A stretch of 64,000 nucleotides of DNA from Citrus sinensis (GCF_022201045.2 NC_068556.1:20565501-20629500), one strand, 5' to 3'; positions 32,530 to 45,720 are shown, numbered from the stretch's first letter. Numbers and translations: made by a program. The notes: generated from the sequence alone by a model not told the origin.

Positions 32530-35500
32530 ATGGCTTCTCAACTTAGCCATTACCCACGCGCCACCGGGCATCGAGCCAATCTACCGCTCATTTTCACCAC
32601 AAGAAGGACGACACCCCAGCAAATCAATTTTTGGAGCAGAAGAACCGGAGCTAAAGTTGGGGTTTCGAATAGCGAAGGAGGCGGGTCGTACTTGGACATG
32701 TGGCAGAAGGCGGTTGATCGCGATAGAAAGGAAATCGAGTTCCAAAAGATCGCCGGCAGCTTGGCCCAATCCGGCGACGTTGACGGTAATGAGGGTGGCG
32801 GCGGCCGTGATCTTACGGAACAATTGGAGAAGAAGAGCGAGGAGTTCAGCAAGATTCTAGATGTTTCCAAGGAGGAGCGTGACCGCATTCAGCGATTGCA
32901 GGTGATTGACCGTGCCGCAGCGGCGATAGCGGCGGCGCGTGCAATTCTTGAAGAGAAGAATGGTTCTGTTGTTAAGAATGGTGAGAGTAGTGGAACAGCC
33001 GAGGTCTCACGGTTCGTGAAGAAGAATAGTGAGAGCAGTGGAGCAGCTGAGATCTCACCATTTGTGAAGAACAGTGAGAGTAATGGAACAGCTGAGGTTC
33101 CAGAAAGAGGTAAAGTTCAAAACTTTTGTCTTTGTGAATTTGAATTTTAAATTTGTTAAAACGAATTATTTAGATGTGTAGATATTGATGTTCTTTGGAT
33201 TATCAAGTGATATGTTCTGTTTCATCAAAAAACAAGTGTTTACTGTTGATATTGTCGATGTTATAGGTTTGAGTTCTTGGTTGGCAGAAAAAAAAGGTGA
33301 AAAGATTTTTTTTTCTTTTTAAAGAAAAAAATGATTAATATTACTGCAAGATCTGGGGTACATACATATAATCAATGATTTATCAAAGTGGCTCTTGCCT
33401 ATGGTTGGAATATTGGATACCAATTTGTTGCTTTTGGTTAAGATCTAGGTAAAGTAGTTTACAGCATGTTTCCTATTCCTTCACAGAATTCTTTTTAATG
33501 ATCTTCAGATTCATCAGGAGCACTAAGTGCAGGAATCTTTGTGCCTCGTTCAGGAACTCCTGGAAATAGAACACCAGCACCAGGTCCGGATTTTTGGTCC
33601 TGGTCACCTCCTGAAGACGATGACAGAGATATGCGTGATGTTAGAGACTTGCAGATGGCTGAAAAATCTTCTGTGTATCCAACTCCAGTTAACCCAGTTG
33701 TGGAGAAAGCACGATCCGTGGACATTCTTCCAATTCCATTTGAGAGTAAACTTTCAGAACCCAAACCCGACCCTCTTCTTCCCCCTTTTCAGTCACTGCT
33801 TGGGGTTGAAAAAGAAGAAGCTTCTGAGACCAATCTGGCGACTCCTTCCTTGGAAGAGGAACGTGACCTTGGTGCTTTGTTCTCGGCACATGCAGCAGAA
33901 GCAGCTCATGCTCTTGACAAAGTTGATGAATTAGCAACTCGGGGAATTAATCCTGACGGTTCAAGGTGGTGGAAGGAGACAGGAATTGAGCAGAGACCTG
34001 ATGGTGTTGTATGCAGGTGGACAATGACCAGAGGTGTTAGTGCGGACGAAGCTCTTGAGTGGCAAGAGAAGTTTTGGGAGGCTGCTGATGAGCTTGGTCA
34101 CAAGGAACTTGGCTCAGAGAAATCAGGACGCGATGCAACTGGAAATGTTTGGCGTGAGTTCTGGACAGAATCAATGTGGCAGGTAAGAAGGTTTTATAGG
34201 TTAAACTGCAAGAAACATCTGGCTTAACTGAAGTTTACAGTCCGAGGATAAAGAAACACTGAACTTAACATAAATGGCTCTTTTTGCATGCAATTTGAGA
34301 ATTTCTAAAATATTTGAAAATTTTTAGACCCAGAATTTTTTTTTTTTTTCCTAATGACCTAATGCAAAAACAAGGGTGCTGAAAAAGTACAAGATGATTA
34401 AATGCTCATAAATTCTTATACGAATCTAGCAAATATATTTGAAGAAACTAAAGTGCAAGTTTTCTTTTGGTTGATGCAGAATCAAGGGCTTGTGCATCTT
34501 GAGAAAACTGCTGACAAGTGGGGGAAAAACGGAAATGGTGATGAATGGCAAGAGAAGTGGTGGGAACATTATGATGCATCAGGAAAAGCAGAGAAGTGGG
34601 CACACAAGTGGTGCAGCATTGATCCAAACACACAGCTTGATGCTGGCCATGCCCATGTTTGGCATGAAAGGTACCAAAGCTCATTTCTACTCAAATTCTG
34701 TATACTTAATTGGTTATAATAACAATCCTGCTTTGGCATCTTTTGTACATTATCTTTTTCTTACATTAGATAGATTACACGAGTCAGCTGTTTACATTAG
34801 ATAGTTTTCAAAGTGTCTGGCTATGGTAGTGTCTTTTAGAGTTTGATTTTTCAAGTATTACATGTAAAGGTGGCTGTTGCTGCAGTTTACATTTCCAATG
34901 GGCATTAGTCATTTCTCATGTTATCTTCACTACTGGCTGGTTCTTCCAGTAATGAGTTATAAATTTGCCCAATTTAAAATACTGTTAAATCTTTAATTGA
35001 CTGCTTCATTCTGATATTTCTGACTGACTGTAATTTCCGGATATAATGGCCTTGTCAAAGGGTGCTATTTTGTTTTATATATCTAATATGTTTCTTCATG
35101 CTTCATTATACATATGACAGGTGGGGTGAAAAATACGATGGACATGGTGGCAGCATGAAGTACACTGACAAATGGGCTGAGCGTTGTGAAGGTGATGGTT
35201 GGTCAAAGTGGGGTGATAAATGGGATGAAAATTTTGATCCAAATAGTCACGGAGTAAAACAGGGGGAGACCTGGTGGGCAGGCAAGTATGGAGAGCGCTG
35301 GAATCGCACTTGGGGTGAGCGTCACAACGGATCTGGATGGGTTCACAAGTATGGGAAGAGTAGCAGTGGGGAGCTCTGGGATACTCATGAGCAGCAAGAG
35401 ACTTGGTATGAGAGATTCCCACATTTTGGATTTTATCACTGCTTTGACAACTCAGTTCAGCTCCGTGAAGTTCGAAAGCCATCTGAGTTCCAAGAAGAAC

Positions 35501-35544
35501 CATTTGAAATCCAGGACAAAAGATCTGAGCTCCAAGAACCGTAA
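32530..35544 (+). CDS. LESV: LESV, chloroplast starch-granule protein (LIKE EARLY STARVATION 1)
   Basis: LESV binds glucans in the chloroplast stroma and, with ESV1, helps organise starch granules and control their turnover. Four exons, 32530-33109, 33509-34182, 34480-34670 and 35121-35544, all GT-AG, total 1869 nt and 622 residues; the Arabidopsis protein has about 580. The N-terminus (MASQLSHYPR...) is a typical transit peptide. Residues about 55-195 are charged and Ala-rich with coiled-coil character, and carry a short Glu-Ser-Ser-Gly-type repeat (about 155-190). From residue 285 comes the Trp- and aromatic-rich domain shared with ESV1, with motifs such as GSRWWKETG, WQEKWWEHYD, KWAHKW, KWGDKWDENF and WNRTWGERH. 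The start is the first ATG after an A/T- and C/T-rich leader. Two G-boxes lie upstream. Confidence 0.93.
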
Positions 35545-36230
35545 TATTCACACTTCTGTTGTTCTGCCTTTTGTACGTTCCTTTGCTGGTAAAAGGAAGA
35601 TATAGCGCATAGTAATAGTTCCATACGAAGAAACTAGTGATAGATTATGCGGTTCTAGTTGTTCCTTTTCCTCGACATTGTCTTTGTCAATATATAAAAT
35701 GCAATAGCATTTCAGAATTCTTTATTCCTACGATGTACCTATATGTGTTAATACAGTTTAAATCTATGTTTGGTGCAAAGTTATGAGTTTGAATCTCATG
35801 TATCTAACTTACAGCAACCCATGAGTTACATCTAATAAGTGAAGTGTTGTTTGATTGAGTACATGCCTTAAGTTGTTAGGTGCAACTCTTGGGTTAGATG
35901 TAATTAATGTAACTTAACCACACTCTTTTATGCCATGGGAATCTTGGAGACATATTGAGTCCAAAACAATTTTAAATAAATTTTAGGAAAATTATAAAAC
36001 ATATTACAATTTTGTTATTATTAATTTAAATTAATAATTTTGATATTTAGTTATTTTTTTATTTAACTAATAATTTAAATATTAGATTATAACATCTATA
36101 TTTGATTGATAACATAAAAAATATTACTGGGGTATTCTACAAATGTTATCCGATCAAGCCAGTAAGCTGGGGGGGTCTAAACAGTAACATAGTTGGGTGT
36201 AGTCGGTGTCATCAAGCAATCGTCAATCGG
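35545..36230. other. LESV 3' region and spacer
   Basis: The first about 150 bp are probably 3' UTR. 35810-35910 contains loosely inverted ATGAGTTACATC/GGTTAGATGTAA words that could be a decayed foldback. The rest is AT-rich with nothing else visible. Confidence 0.3.
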
Positions 36231-36233
36231 CGC

Positions 36234-36239
36234 CACGTG
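36234..36239 (+). promoter_or_regulatory. G-box upstream of VTE3
   Basis: CACGTG in the context GCGCCACGTGTGG, 296 bp before the ATG. Its position suits a promoter or leader element; regulation by light or ABA factors is inferred. Confidence 0.4.
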
Positions 36240-36534
36240 TGGATTGCGGTGCCTAAATCTTCTAACGCCCAAGGCTCCGAGAACAGCAAATTCTTCACTT
36301 CGTACATTGCTTCTGTCCCTCTCATGGCGTAATCTCTTCCATTTCTTCATCTCTATTCTCCAATGTCAAAAATGCCCGTATGATTCACTAACATATCTAG
36401 CAATTTGTGGAGGAAAAATTCAATCTTTGTCATCTACAACTACATGTAAGTCGCATTGAAGATATATTCGCTGCTCATATACAACCGGTAGATTTCACTT
36501 AAAAGTCACCACTTAATCTTTCTCTTCTCCAATC

Positions 36535-38691
36535 ATGGCTTCTTCAATGCTGAGTGGAGTTGATAGCCTTCGTCTAATGAGTGGAATATCCCCAACTGGG
36601 TTAGGCTTTGTGGGTTCAAATCTCCATCTCAAGTCTTTTACAAAGAAAGGCTTAGTGTCTTTCACCAGCGACCAAAATGCTAAATTTTTCACACCCAGAT
36701 GTAGTTTATCATCTTCAAGGCCTGCTTCACAGCCTAGGTTTATACAGCACAAAAAAGAAGCATTTTGGTTCTACAGGTTTTTATCAATAGTGTATGATCA
36801 TGTTATAAACCCTGGTCACTGGACTGAGGATATGAGGGATGAGGCGTTAGAGCCTGCTGATCTTTTTGATAGGAATATGAGAGTGGTTGATGTTGGCGGT
36901 GGGACTGGGTTTACAACTCTTGGTATTGTTAAGCATGTGGATGCTAAGAATGTTACAATTCTTGATCAGTCACCTCACCAGCTCGCCAAGGCTAAGCAGA
37001 AGGAGCCCTTGAAGGAATGCACCATAATTGAAGGCGACGCCGAGGATCTTCCCTTCCCTACTGATTATGCAGATCGATATGTGTCTGCTGGGAGGTACCA
37101 CTTCTTTTCTTTTTTTTTTCCTTCTTTTTTTTTAACTTCTACTTTTACTTTTTAAGGATTCTGATTCATTTATGAATAAGATGATATTGCAATTGCAGTT
37201 TAGAGGAAATTACATGGCTTTTTAGCCAAATGATTGGAATAAACTTGGATGTTGGAATATGACTTTAGATTAAGAGAATTCAAAAAGAGGTCATTTTGAA
37301 TGAAGAAGTGTATGGCCATATGGGGTGACTCAAATTGTAGAGGCTTTTAACTCTAAAGCATGGTGTATTTTTTTTGTTTTCCCATGTAATTTAAATGGTA
37401 GAACCCTTTTTCTCCATAAAATGGTTATTGTCAATTTTGAGGTTATGGTGTATTTTCTGTCTCTCTTGCATGATACTTTGATACGGTTCTTCAGTATTGA
37501 GTACTGGCCGGACCCACAGCGTGGCATCAAAGAAGCATACAGGGTGCTGAAAATTGGAGGGAAAGCTTGTGTTATAGGCCCTGTGTACCCAACCTTCTGG
37601 CTATCTCGATTTTTTGCGGATGTGTGGATGCTTTTTCCAAAGGAGGAAGAGTATATTGAATGGTTTCAGAAAGCTGGTTTTAAAGATGTTAAACTGAAAA
37701 GGATTGGCCCAAAATGGTACCGAGGAGTCCGTCGGCATGGCTTGATCATGGGTTGCTCTGTGACGGGTGTAAAGCCTTTATCCGGAGACTCTCCCCTGCA
37801 GGTAACAAGTTTCCTTTGAGCTTCACATGTAGAAAACATGATTTTGTTTGAGTAGTTGCTGTAGCTGTTGATATCTTTTGCATGACTAATAAATACTTAT
37901 AGAATCCTGGCAATCAAGAACTTGATAGTTTTTTGAGTTTTATGAATAGCACAAGGAAGAATATTATACAATTGGGAAGGGGGATACAATTTATTATTCT
38001 CTATCTCTTCACCACCCTCCTTTTGCTGTTCTCAATATAAGATTATTTCAGAGCTTCTTGTCCTTGCTTTAGCAGTGCCAATCTTCTGTGTCTCTTGTGT
38101 TAATTTTATAGAGTAGAGTTTAGGATGTGGCGAGACATTTTAGCTCTTATTGCTGCATCTTTGTCTCAGAATCTTGCTGAATTTTAGAGAAGTTGAGTCA
38201 CTTTTTTTGGCGTTGACTATCAAAATGGATGGGTTTTCTTTTTGATAAAGTTGACGTCTCTATTTCCTGGAATTTGTATCCCAAGAAATTCAATCTTTAA
38301 GGTCCATCTTAGAGATCAATGTGACAGCTGGCTTCTTTGTGGAGCTGGTTGAACAACTCTTCTTTGCTTGAAGTATGTATAAGCTAGGACCTTGTAGTTA
38401 TCAAGCTTTAGTTGTTGCCACTATGTATTATTTGGACTAGTTCAGTTTTTCCTGCAAGAACAAAACAAATATCGTTGTGGTTTACTTTGCATGGTTTGAT
38501 TTCTCTTATGAAATTTATGATGTTTCTTGATGCAGCTTGGTCCAAAGGCAGAGGATGTACAGAAGCCCGTGAATCCTTTTGTGTTTGCCTTGCGGTTTAT
38601 ACTTGGTGCCATTGCAGCAACTTACTTTGTGCTGGTTCCCATCTACATGTGGCTCAAAGATCAAATTGTTCCAAAGGGTCAGCCTATATGA
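36535..38691 (+). CDS. VTE3: MPBQ/MSBQ methyltransferase VTE3 (APG1)
   Basis: This enzyme of the chloroplast inner envelope transfers a methyl group from S-adenosylmethionine to 2-methyl-6-phytyl-benzoquinol (tocopherol path) and 2-methyl-6-solanesyl-benzoquinol (plastoquinone path). Three exons, 36535-37094, 37495-37801 and 38536-38691, all GT-AG, give 1023 nt and 340 residues; the Arabidopsis enzyme has 338. Residues 1 to about 51 are the transit peptide. VVDVGGGTGF (117-126) is SAM motif I, and EGDAEDLPFP follows near 166-175. YWPDPQRGIKEAYRVLKIGG is the motif III region. The C-terminus (about 305-327, FALRFILGAIAATYFVLVPIY) is one membrane anchor followed by a basic tail. All hallmarks are intact. 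Confidence 0.96.
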
Positions 38692-40140
38692 AATATAGAA
38701 ATATTTTGAGTGGCTGCTGCAGATAATAAAGCTGATTCATGTGCCTTTCCGTTTTTGTTGCTCAACATCCTTCTTTTTGGAGCAAGTCAGATGACACATC
38801 TCACCCGTTCAGCTGGACGGCTTCTGTGGTGGAATATTTCTAATTTTAAGTGCCTTGATCTGTGACTCTTAAGTACAACACCATTGCGTCTGTAAATTTT
38901 AACAACTTATATTTAACTGGCTCTGTGCAAACAATGATCCAAATTTCTTTATTCTGGTGCAGTGGGTGAAATATTTACCGCTTTTGTGCCACATTCATTT
39001 GATAAGAATATGCAAATGCATTTCTCATTATTTGGACCGTAAGTAAAGGTAGAAATCACAGTTTCCTGAGGACTTGCAGATTGTATAAAACAATAATCCC
39101 AAAGACAATAAATGATTAGTTGAACACTAAGAGAGAGTAGCTTTATTATATAGCAGATTTAAGTGCATTATCTCTAGCCTGCAAACTAGGCTCATGGCCG
39201 GGATGGAGGAAACAGTGATTCGCTTTATTTTGCTCAAAAATCTGCATAAGCAATGGTAAGCACATTGGTTTCTAATCACACGACTGGCCTTTATAATCAA
39301 TAAGCATCTGAAAACTACTTGTTCCATCAATAGCCCTGATTTTATGATTCTAAAGCAGTTTAACCAATTAGATTGCGCTGCTTTTTTATTTTCTTTTCTT
39401 CAGAATGGCAGTTGCTTTTGAAGAAACAAGTCTAAGATCGTCCTTCTTCCTCAACACGCTATGTATCATCATCTAAACAAGGACCAAGTTGTTTTTGCAA
39501 TGCCTTACTGAGGTTAGATCAATCATTTGGTTTACATCTGGACCTCTGTTTGCCATCATTATAGAGACAGACAAAGAAAATGAGCTTCGTGAAGTGCTCC
39601 TACTAGTACCCCTGCTACAGAGAGATTAAAACAAGAATTCAAGAGAGCCAGTGTATCTTACGAGGATGAAAAAAATTTCTGACATGCAAGCACGATCAGA
39701 GAGAGAAGAGATTGGAAGATTTCTGTCTCTTAAGTTGCTTCTGTAACAACTTCCAGGTGATTTCTTGGAGTAAATTCAATCATCAGAATGATGCCTATTA
39801 GAATCAGAATCACCTCAACCCCGTGCCATTCTATAATTCAATCACAGAAATAACCAAATACCAAGGTTCCTTCCTTTGTGCTTTGTTCTATTGCTCTTAC
39901 AGAAACTTTTTGAATTTCTGGGAGGGAGGGAACTCCTGTTCACCGATTACTCAGATAAGTTACTCAAGTGGGCAGTTCAAATACATAGAAACAAAATCAG
40001 TATATAAAGAGCACACAATGCAGCTCTGTGGTGCCAGCTGTCTCCTTTTTCTTTTCTCTTTCTTGAATGCAAGGGTGTGCCTGGATCTAATGATGGAAGA
40101 AGAAGGATTGATAAATCAAAAAACATTCAAACTAGCTATT
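38692..40140. other. VTE3 3' UTR and spacer
   Basis: The first few hundred bases are probably VTE3 3' UTR. The rest shows no gene. The plus-strand open frame 39823-40200 is largely antisense to, or upstream of, the Copia relic and has no protein character. Confidence 0.3.
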
Positions 40141-42553
40141 ATCAGAAGAAATATAAATCATATGAAGAATGGCCTCCCATTCGGTCTACATGATCCTTAA
40201 ACTTCTGTGGTGACATTCCTTTGGTTAAAAGGATCAGCAATCATCAATTCAGTGTTGACATATTCAATGACAACTGTCTTTGCTTTAACACATTCCCTAA
40301 TAGCCAAGTATTTAATGTCAATATGTTTACTTTGACTTCCACTTCACAATGAGAGCTATATTTGGTGAACAATTTTTCATTTGAAATCTCTTTAAGACTT
40401 TATTGATATAAGTTCCTTAAAACAAACCCAAAGTTCCTTGAAATCTCTCTTTATGGATCTCAATGCCTATGACCTAAGATGCATCACCCATATCCTTCAT
40501 GTCAAAATTCTAAAGAGAGAAATTGTTTCACCTCATGAAGCAACCCCTTATTATTGGTTACAAGCAGGATATCATCTATATATAGAATGAGAAAACAAAT
40601 CTTACTCTCACTGACCTTTTGGTATATACATTAATCTATTAAGCTTTTCGCAAATTCAAATGAAGAGATAACATGAATTTTAAGTATTACTGTCGGGAAG
40701 ATTGTTTCAATCCATATATGGATTTCTTAAACTTGGATACCAAATGCTCACCATCACTAGAAGATAATTCTTTTAGTTGTTACATATAAACCTTCTCCTC
40801 TAGATTTCCATTAAGGAAAGTTATTTTCACATATATTTGATGCAATTTCAAATCAAAATTAGTAACTAATGCCATAATAAAACAAAAAGAATCTTTCTTC
40901 GAAAAGGAGAAAAAGTCTTTTTGTAATTGATTCCTTCTTTTTGAGTAAATCATTTAGCAACGAGTCTTGCTTTATATATTTCAATGTTACACAATGAGTC
41001 TTTCTTTGCCTTAAAGACTCATTTACATCATATGACTTTTACACCATTAGACAACTCAACAAGATTATAAACTCTATTGGATGACATATAATTCATCTCT
41101 TCCTTCATCGTATTGTGCCATAAATATGATTATTTGGAATTCATGGTTTACATAACAAATTCAGGATGATTTTCAACTCTAATATTATAGTCAAATTCTT
41201 ACAAATACAATATATAATCACTAGAAATTACTAACTTTTTACTCTACTAGATCTTCTTGATGTTGAACTAACATTCTCCTGAGTAGAATATTATTCAACT
41301 GGTTGCTTAAGGGTTTCCAGTAATTCCTAAACAACTTAATTTACTGGATTATTATCAACAACTTGTGGAATTTTAAGAATTGGTTGCGCAATACCTGTTT
41401 GAACTTGAAGAGTGTGAATGACAATTAATCTATTACTTGAGGTGGAAGGTTGAGTATACAAATAATCTTCCTTAGAAATAATATTTTGAGATTGATCACT
41501 TCTACTGATAAAGTCATTTTCAAGAAATTTTGTATTTCTCAATTCCACAATCCTAGTGTTATGAGATGAATAGTAAAATATGTACCATTTAAACCTTTCA
41601 GCGTATCCAACGAAATACCGATTAATGGTCCTTATGTCGAGCTTTTTTCTTGTGGATTATAGACTCTTACTTCAAACGGACATATCAAAAACATATATAT
41701 GTCGCAAGCGTAGTTTCGAACTCTTACATAATTCAAATGGTGTTTTAGGAACTGTCTTGATTGGAACTTGATTTAATATATACATAGCTGTCTTGAGAGG
41801 TTTAGTCCACAAGGATTTAAGAAACTTACAGTTGTTAAGCATACTATGCACCATGTCGAACAAATATCGATTTCTTCTTTCTATTAAACCATTCTGGTCT
41901 GGAGAACCAAGCATAACATTAGGCAACTATCCCATGTTGTTGAAAAAACTTTGTAAATGGGACATATGCTTGTCCATCCTTATTGTATCTACCATAATAT
42001 TCCCCGCCTTAATATGTTCTCACGATCTTAATTTACTTTCCACATTGTTTCTCTACTTCTACTTTAAATACCTTAAACGCATCTAATGCTTCATTTTTAT
42101 TATTAAGTAAATATAGATACATGTATTGTGAACAATCATATATAAAAGAGATGAAGTAGTTCTGACCATGTGAGTCCATGTCAGGATTATAAATATATGA
42201 ATATATGATTTGTAATATTTCTGAACTCCTCTTGGCACATTTCTTTATCTTGTTAGTCTACTTTTCTTTTATGTAGTCCACACAAGTATTAAAATTGGTA
42301 AAATCCAAAATCCTGGGTACTCTATCATTTACTAATCTTTTAATTCTTTTTATATAGATATGACCAAGTCTTCAATGCCACAAAATAGAGGAACTTTCAT
42401 TCACAATACTTTGTTTAATTCAACATGGACATACATTGAAGGATAAGAGATATTGTTTTGTAATTAAGGCGAAAAAACCATCAAACAATGTACAATTCTC
42501 AAAAGATCAAATTTACAATATACATTACAAAACTTATCTGAAATGTTAAAGTT

Positions 42554-43165
42554 ATGGACATTGATTATGCTATTCCGAAAGATGAACCACCTATTGGTGA
42601 TAACAATACTGAAGTTAATATTGCTTTTTATGACAAGTGGGAGCGATATAATCGCCTCGATGTAATGTTCATAAAGACTAAAATCTCTGCTGTTTTTCGT
42701 GGTTCAATCGATCAGTATAATGACTTTCAGACATTACTGAAGGCTATTTATAAGCAATTTGTAACTTCAAATAAGACACTAGCCAGTACCTTAATGATGA
42801 AGTTTTCATCTATGAACCTCACAAGTGTCAGAGGTGTGTGTGAGCACATTATGCAGATTAGAGACATTACAAATCAATTAAAACTTCTTAAGATTGATAT
42901 GTCTGAAACTTTCCTTGTGCACTACATACTGAATACTCTTTCATAGCAGTATAGACCCTTCAAAATCTCTTTTAACACACATAAGGATAAATAATTAATT
43001 AATAAACTAATGACCATGTGTGTTCAACAGAAAGGGAGGCTGTTAATGGAAGTTGGTGAAGATACATAGACGGTAGCACAAAGAAAGAACAAACCTCCAG
43101 CCAAGAAGAAAGAAAAAGGTAAAATACCTCCCGGAGAAGAAATAAAAAAGGAAAGACCAAACGAT
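42554..43165 (+). pseudogene. Inverted copia gag fragment inside the minus-strand relic
   Basis: The plus-strand frame 42554-42946 (MDIDYAIPKDEPPIGDNNTE...YDKWERYNRLD) and its continuation to about 43165 (KPPAKKKEKGKIP) are a second copy of the same gag found on the minus strand at 44128-43500. The two copies are clearly homologous base by base but diverged. The fragment sits between the protease/pre-integrase and integrase pieces of the minus-strand element, replacing or interrupting its integrase core. Confidence 0.85.
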
Positions 43166-44798
43166 ATAAGTTTGGAAACTGAAACCATGGAATATAAAAC
43201 GTCTTTTCTAAAACTAAAGCAAAACCATTGTTCAAAATAAGACTGCATGTTCTGATTGCTTCTACATGTGAACACATCTTGTTTCCATAAAAGATGCATT
43301 ACTCATTTCTCATTGGCTTTCTTATGTTTTGCAAACCATGTAAGTTATTCGTTAAATGGATTATAGAAACAGAGTCAATCCACTATGTATCATGATTAAC
43401 ATCAACAATATTATATTCATAACAAATAAAAAAGATTGAATTACCTTTCTTCTAAAGCTATTTCTAAAATTTAGCATAATCCTACTCATATGTTCTTTCT
43501 TCTTGTAGAAAAAGTACTTGTATTCCTTTTTTATTTCTTCTTGGCAAGGTATTTTACCTTTCTCTTTCTTTTGGCATATGCACATTCTTTAACTTCCATT
43601 AACAGCTTCTCTTCCTCTTGAACGCATATGGTCATTAGTTCATTAATTGACCATTTATCCTTATATATATGTTATAAGAGATTTTGAAGAGTCCATACTG
43701 TAATGGAAGAGTATTCAGTATGTAATGTACAAAGAAAGTTTTAAATATATTAACCTCAAGAAGTTTCAATTGAGCCACAATATCCCTCATCTACATGATA
43801 TGCTCACGCACACCTCTTACACTAGTAAGCTTCATAGATGAAAAATTCATTATTAGGGTACTGGCTAGTGTCTTATCTAAAGTTATAAATTGCTTATCAA
43901 TAACCTTCAGTAATGCTTGAACATCATTATGCTGATCGATTGAACCACGAATAACAGCAGAGATTTTGGTCTTTTATGAACATCACATCGAAGTGATTAG
44001 ATCGCTCCCACTTGTCGTAAAGAGCAATATCAACTTCAGTGTTGTTATCACCAATAAATAGTTCGTCTTTCCAAATAGCATATTCAATGTCCATCCACCA
44101 TAAGTGAAGAAGAATTCTCTCCTCCATACTTTATGTTATCAGCTTTCAACTCAAGAATATCACATTTTGATTTTAGAAAAACTCGCAGGTTGTACAACCG
44201 TATAAAATTAAAAACACATCATTATATTATAAATTTAGGCTAATATAGAGATATCATGTTTTACCAATGTAAATCAAGTGACATAAAACTCGCTTGTAGG
44301 TAAAGTTCTAATTCAAATAGATTCACATATATTTTTATGATAAAAATATCAAACTATATTTCACTTCTTAATTTCTGTGGGTACATTAAGAAAATAGTCT
44401 GATATGTTATCCTAATTAAATATACAAGCATAATATAAATTTTTGTGGGACAACAGACATTATAATAAATACATATAATCACAATTATTGTCATTTTATT
44501 ATACGTGATCCGGAAACACTTAATATATAATTTTACATAATTAAGGATGTTGTGGCTACTCCTTAATTAATTAAAATCATAGTAATTCACTCGACATTTT
44601 TTCTTTTAACACATCATAATTAACCATACAAATTGCATGCATCAACAATTATATCAAAATAACAAATACAAATTTTAATATGACATTATCACAGTGATAT
44701 TTAAATGTGGACAGATAGTATTGCCAAAAGTCAAATATAATAAAAACACCATATATTTAAGATTTGATAACTTAAATTCAAAAAATTCAGTGATAAAA

Positions 44799-45065
44799 CA
44801 ACAAAGTCGTTTAAGCATTTATACATATAGACGACATGTCGTAAAAAAAAAAGGAATGACAAATCATTTATATAAACAAACGGATGACATGTCATCACTT
44901 ATAACAATAAGACGACAAGTCGTCTATATATTATAAAACAAAACGACACGTAGTCTATATTACAGATAGATATGACATGTCATTCTTAAGTAACCAACTG
45001 ATCGTTTTGAAATTAAGAATTATATGACATGTCGTTTTTTTAATGTTTAAAAAATGACATGTCGT
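44799..45065. repeat. Array of about nine 12-bp dyads at 25-31 bp spacing
   Basis: Dyads of consensus AYGACATGTCRT start at about 44800 (partial), 44831, 44856, 44884, 44912, 44943, 44972, 45024 and 45054. Start-to-start distances are 31, 25, 28, 28, 31, 29, 52 and 30, the 52 being about twice the period. Spacers are A/T-rich and variable (ATAAACAAA, TCTATAT and similar). The array lies in the leader of the Copia relic, between its primer-binding site and gag. Confidence 0.75.
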
Positions 45066-45301
45066 TCAACATCATCTTCAACCTTCAGCCGCGTCCATTT
45101 AATTTGTTTTCCAACCCAAATGACCCGTTTAACAAACTCGACTATATTTAACATTTCACAGCACCAAACTTAATGTTTCAAATCACAGAACTATTCTAAA
45201 TCCATAACAAGCAAATATGACTTTAAGTTTCTTAAAAAATTTTGTGTATTTTTGCATGATTAACAAAGTACAGAACACATCAAGGCAGAGGCATAACATG
45301 C

Positions 45302-45313
45302 TCTGATACCAAA
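45302..45313 (-). other. Primer-binding site of the minus-strand Copia relic
   Basis: On the minus strand this is TGGTATCAGAGC, the initiator Met-tRNA complement, preceded by an LTR-like end (GTTTGCTTACA). Confidence 0.8.
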
Positions 45314-45315
45314 TG

Positions 45316-45720
45316 TAAGCAAACTTTAAAAACAATCTACTTATATAAATATAGCACAACATGCACGTAAGATCAAAACCGAAAAATTTAAAATCGAACC
45401 TCTAGCCATTGATATATTTTGCGGATACTTGATGCTTCTGAGTCCTCTATAATCACTAGCGATGGTGTAGCATAAGGTTGAGATCACAGGCCCCAGGAAC
45501 CAAACACCGCTCTCACCATTTTTATTTATCTCATCTTTCCATCAAAGATGAAGAGGTGGGAAGTAATCAAAGCAGTTGTCAGCTGGCAGAATGTGGCAAA
45601 CTTTTGCTTAATGAAATGTTGGACCACATGCTGGAAACATATTTACAAGACACACTGGCAGCCACGTGTTCAATAGGAGTAACAACTTGTACCCATAATT
45701 ATGAGGTAGCACCTTGAAGG
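45316..45720 (-). repeat. Probable 5' LTR of the minus-strand Copia relic
   Basis: The block upstream of the primer-binding site has LTR character on the minus strand (ATGTTGTGCTATATTTATATAAG, then GTTTGCTTACA at the end). The outer border is not resolved because no partner LTR survives. Confidence 0.5.

Larger units (their letters stand above)
40141..45720 (-). pseudogene. Degraded Ty1-copia retrotransposon on the minus strand
   Basis: Domains follow copia order on the minus strand. Capsid is at 44128-43600 (MEERILLHLWWMDIEYAIW...YDKWERSNHFD). Protease and pre-integrase are at about 43400-43165 (WIDSVSIIH, GNKMCSHVEAI). The integrase C-terminal part is at 41926-41540 (QNGLIERRNRYLF, LNQVPIK). 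The reverse transcriptase catalytic stretch LYIDDILLV is at about 40605-40560, and the RNase H tail KHIDIKYLA...MIADPLTKGM at about 40345-40205. Stops and frameshifts are frequent. A primer-binding site is at about 45302-45313. No right-hand (3') LTR is found below 40140, so the element is truncated there. Confidence 0.85.

Noticed and set aside
32456-32860. 134-codon frame overlapping the LESV start
   Set aside because: It is out of frame with the supported LESV exon, and the transit peptide plus downstream homology fix the frame from 32530.
39823-40200. 125-codon plus-strand frame downstream of VTE3
   Set aside because: It overlaps the edge of the Copia relic in antisense and has low-quality composition.
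42999-43299. Minus-strand frames proposed as a new small membrane protein
   Set aside because: Hydrophobic runs arise from reading across the junction of the pre-integrase remnant and the inverted gag fragment.
44799-45065. CRISPR-like array
   Set aside because: This is a plant nuclear genome. The repeats are 12-bp palindromes with short similar spacers, and no cas genes are present.
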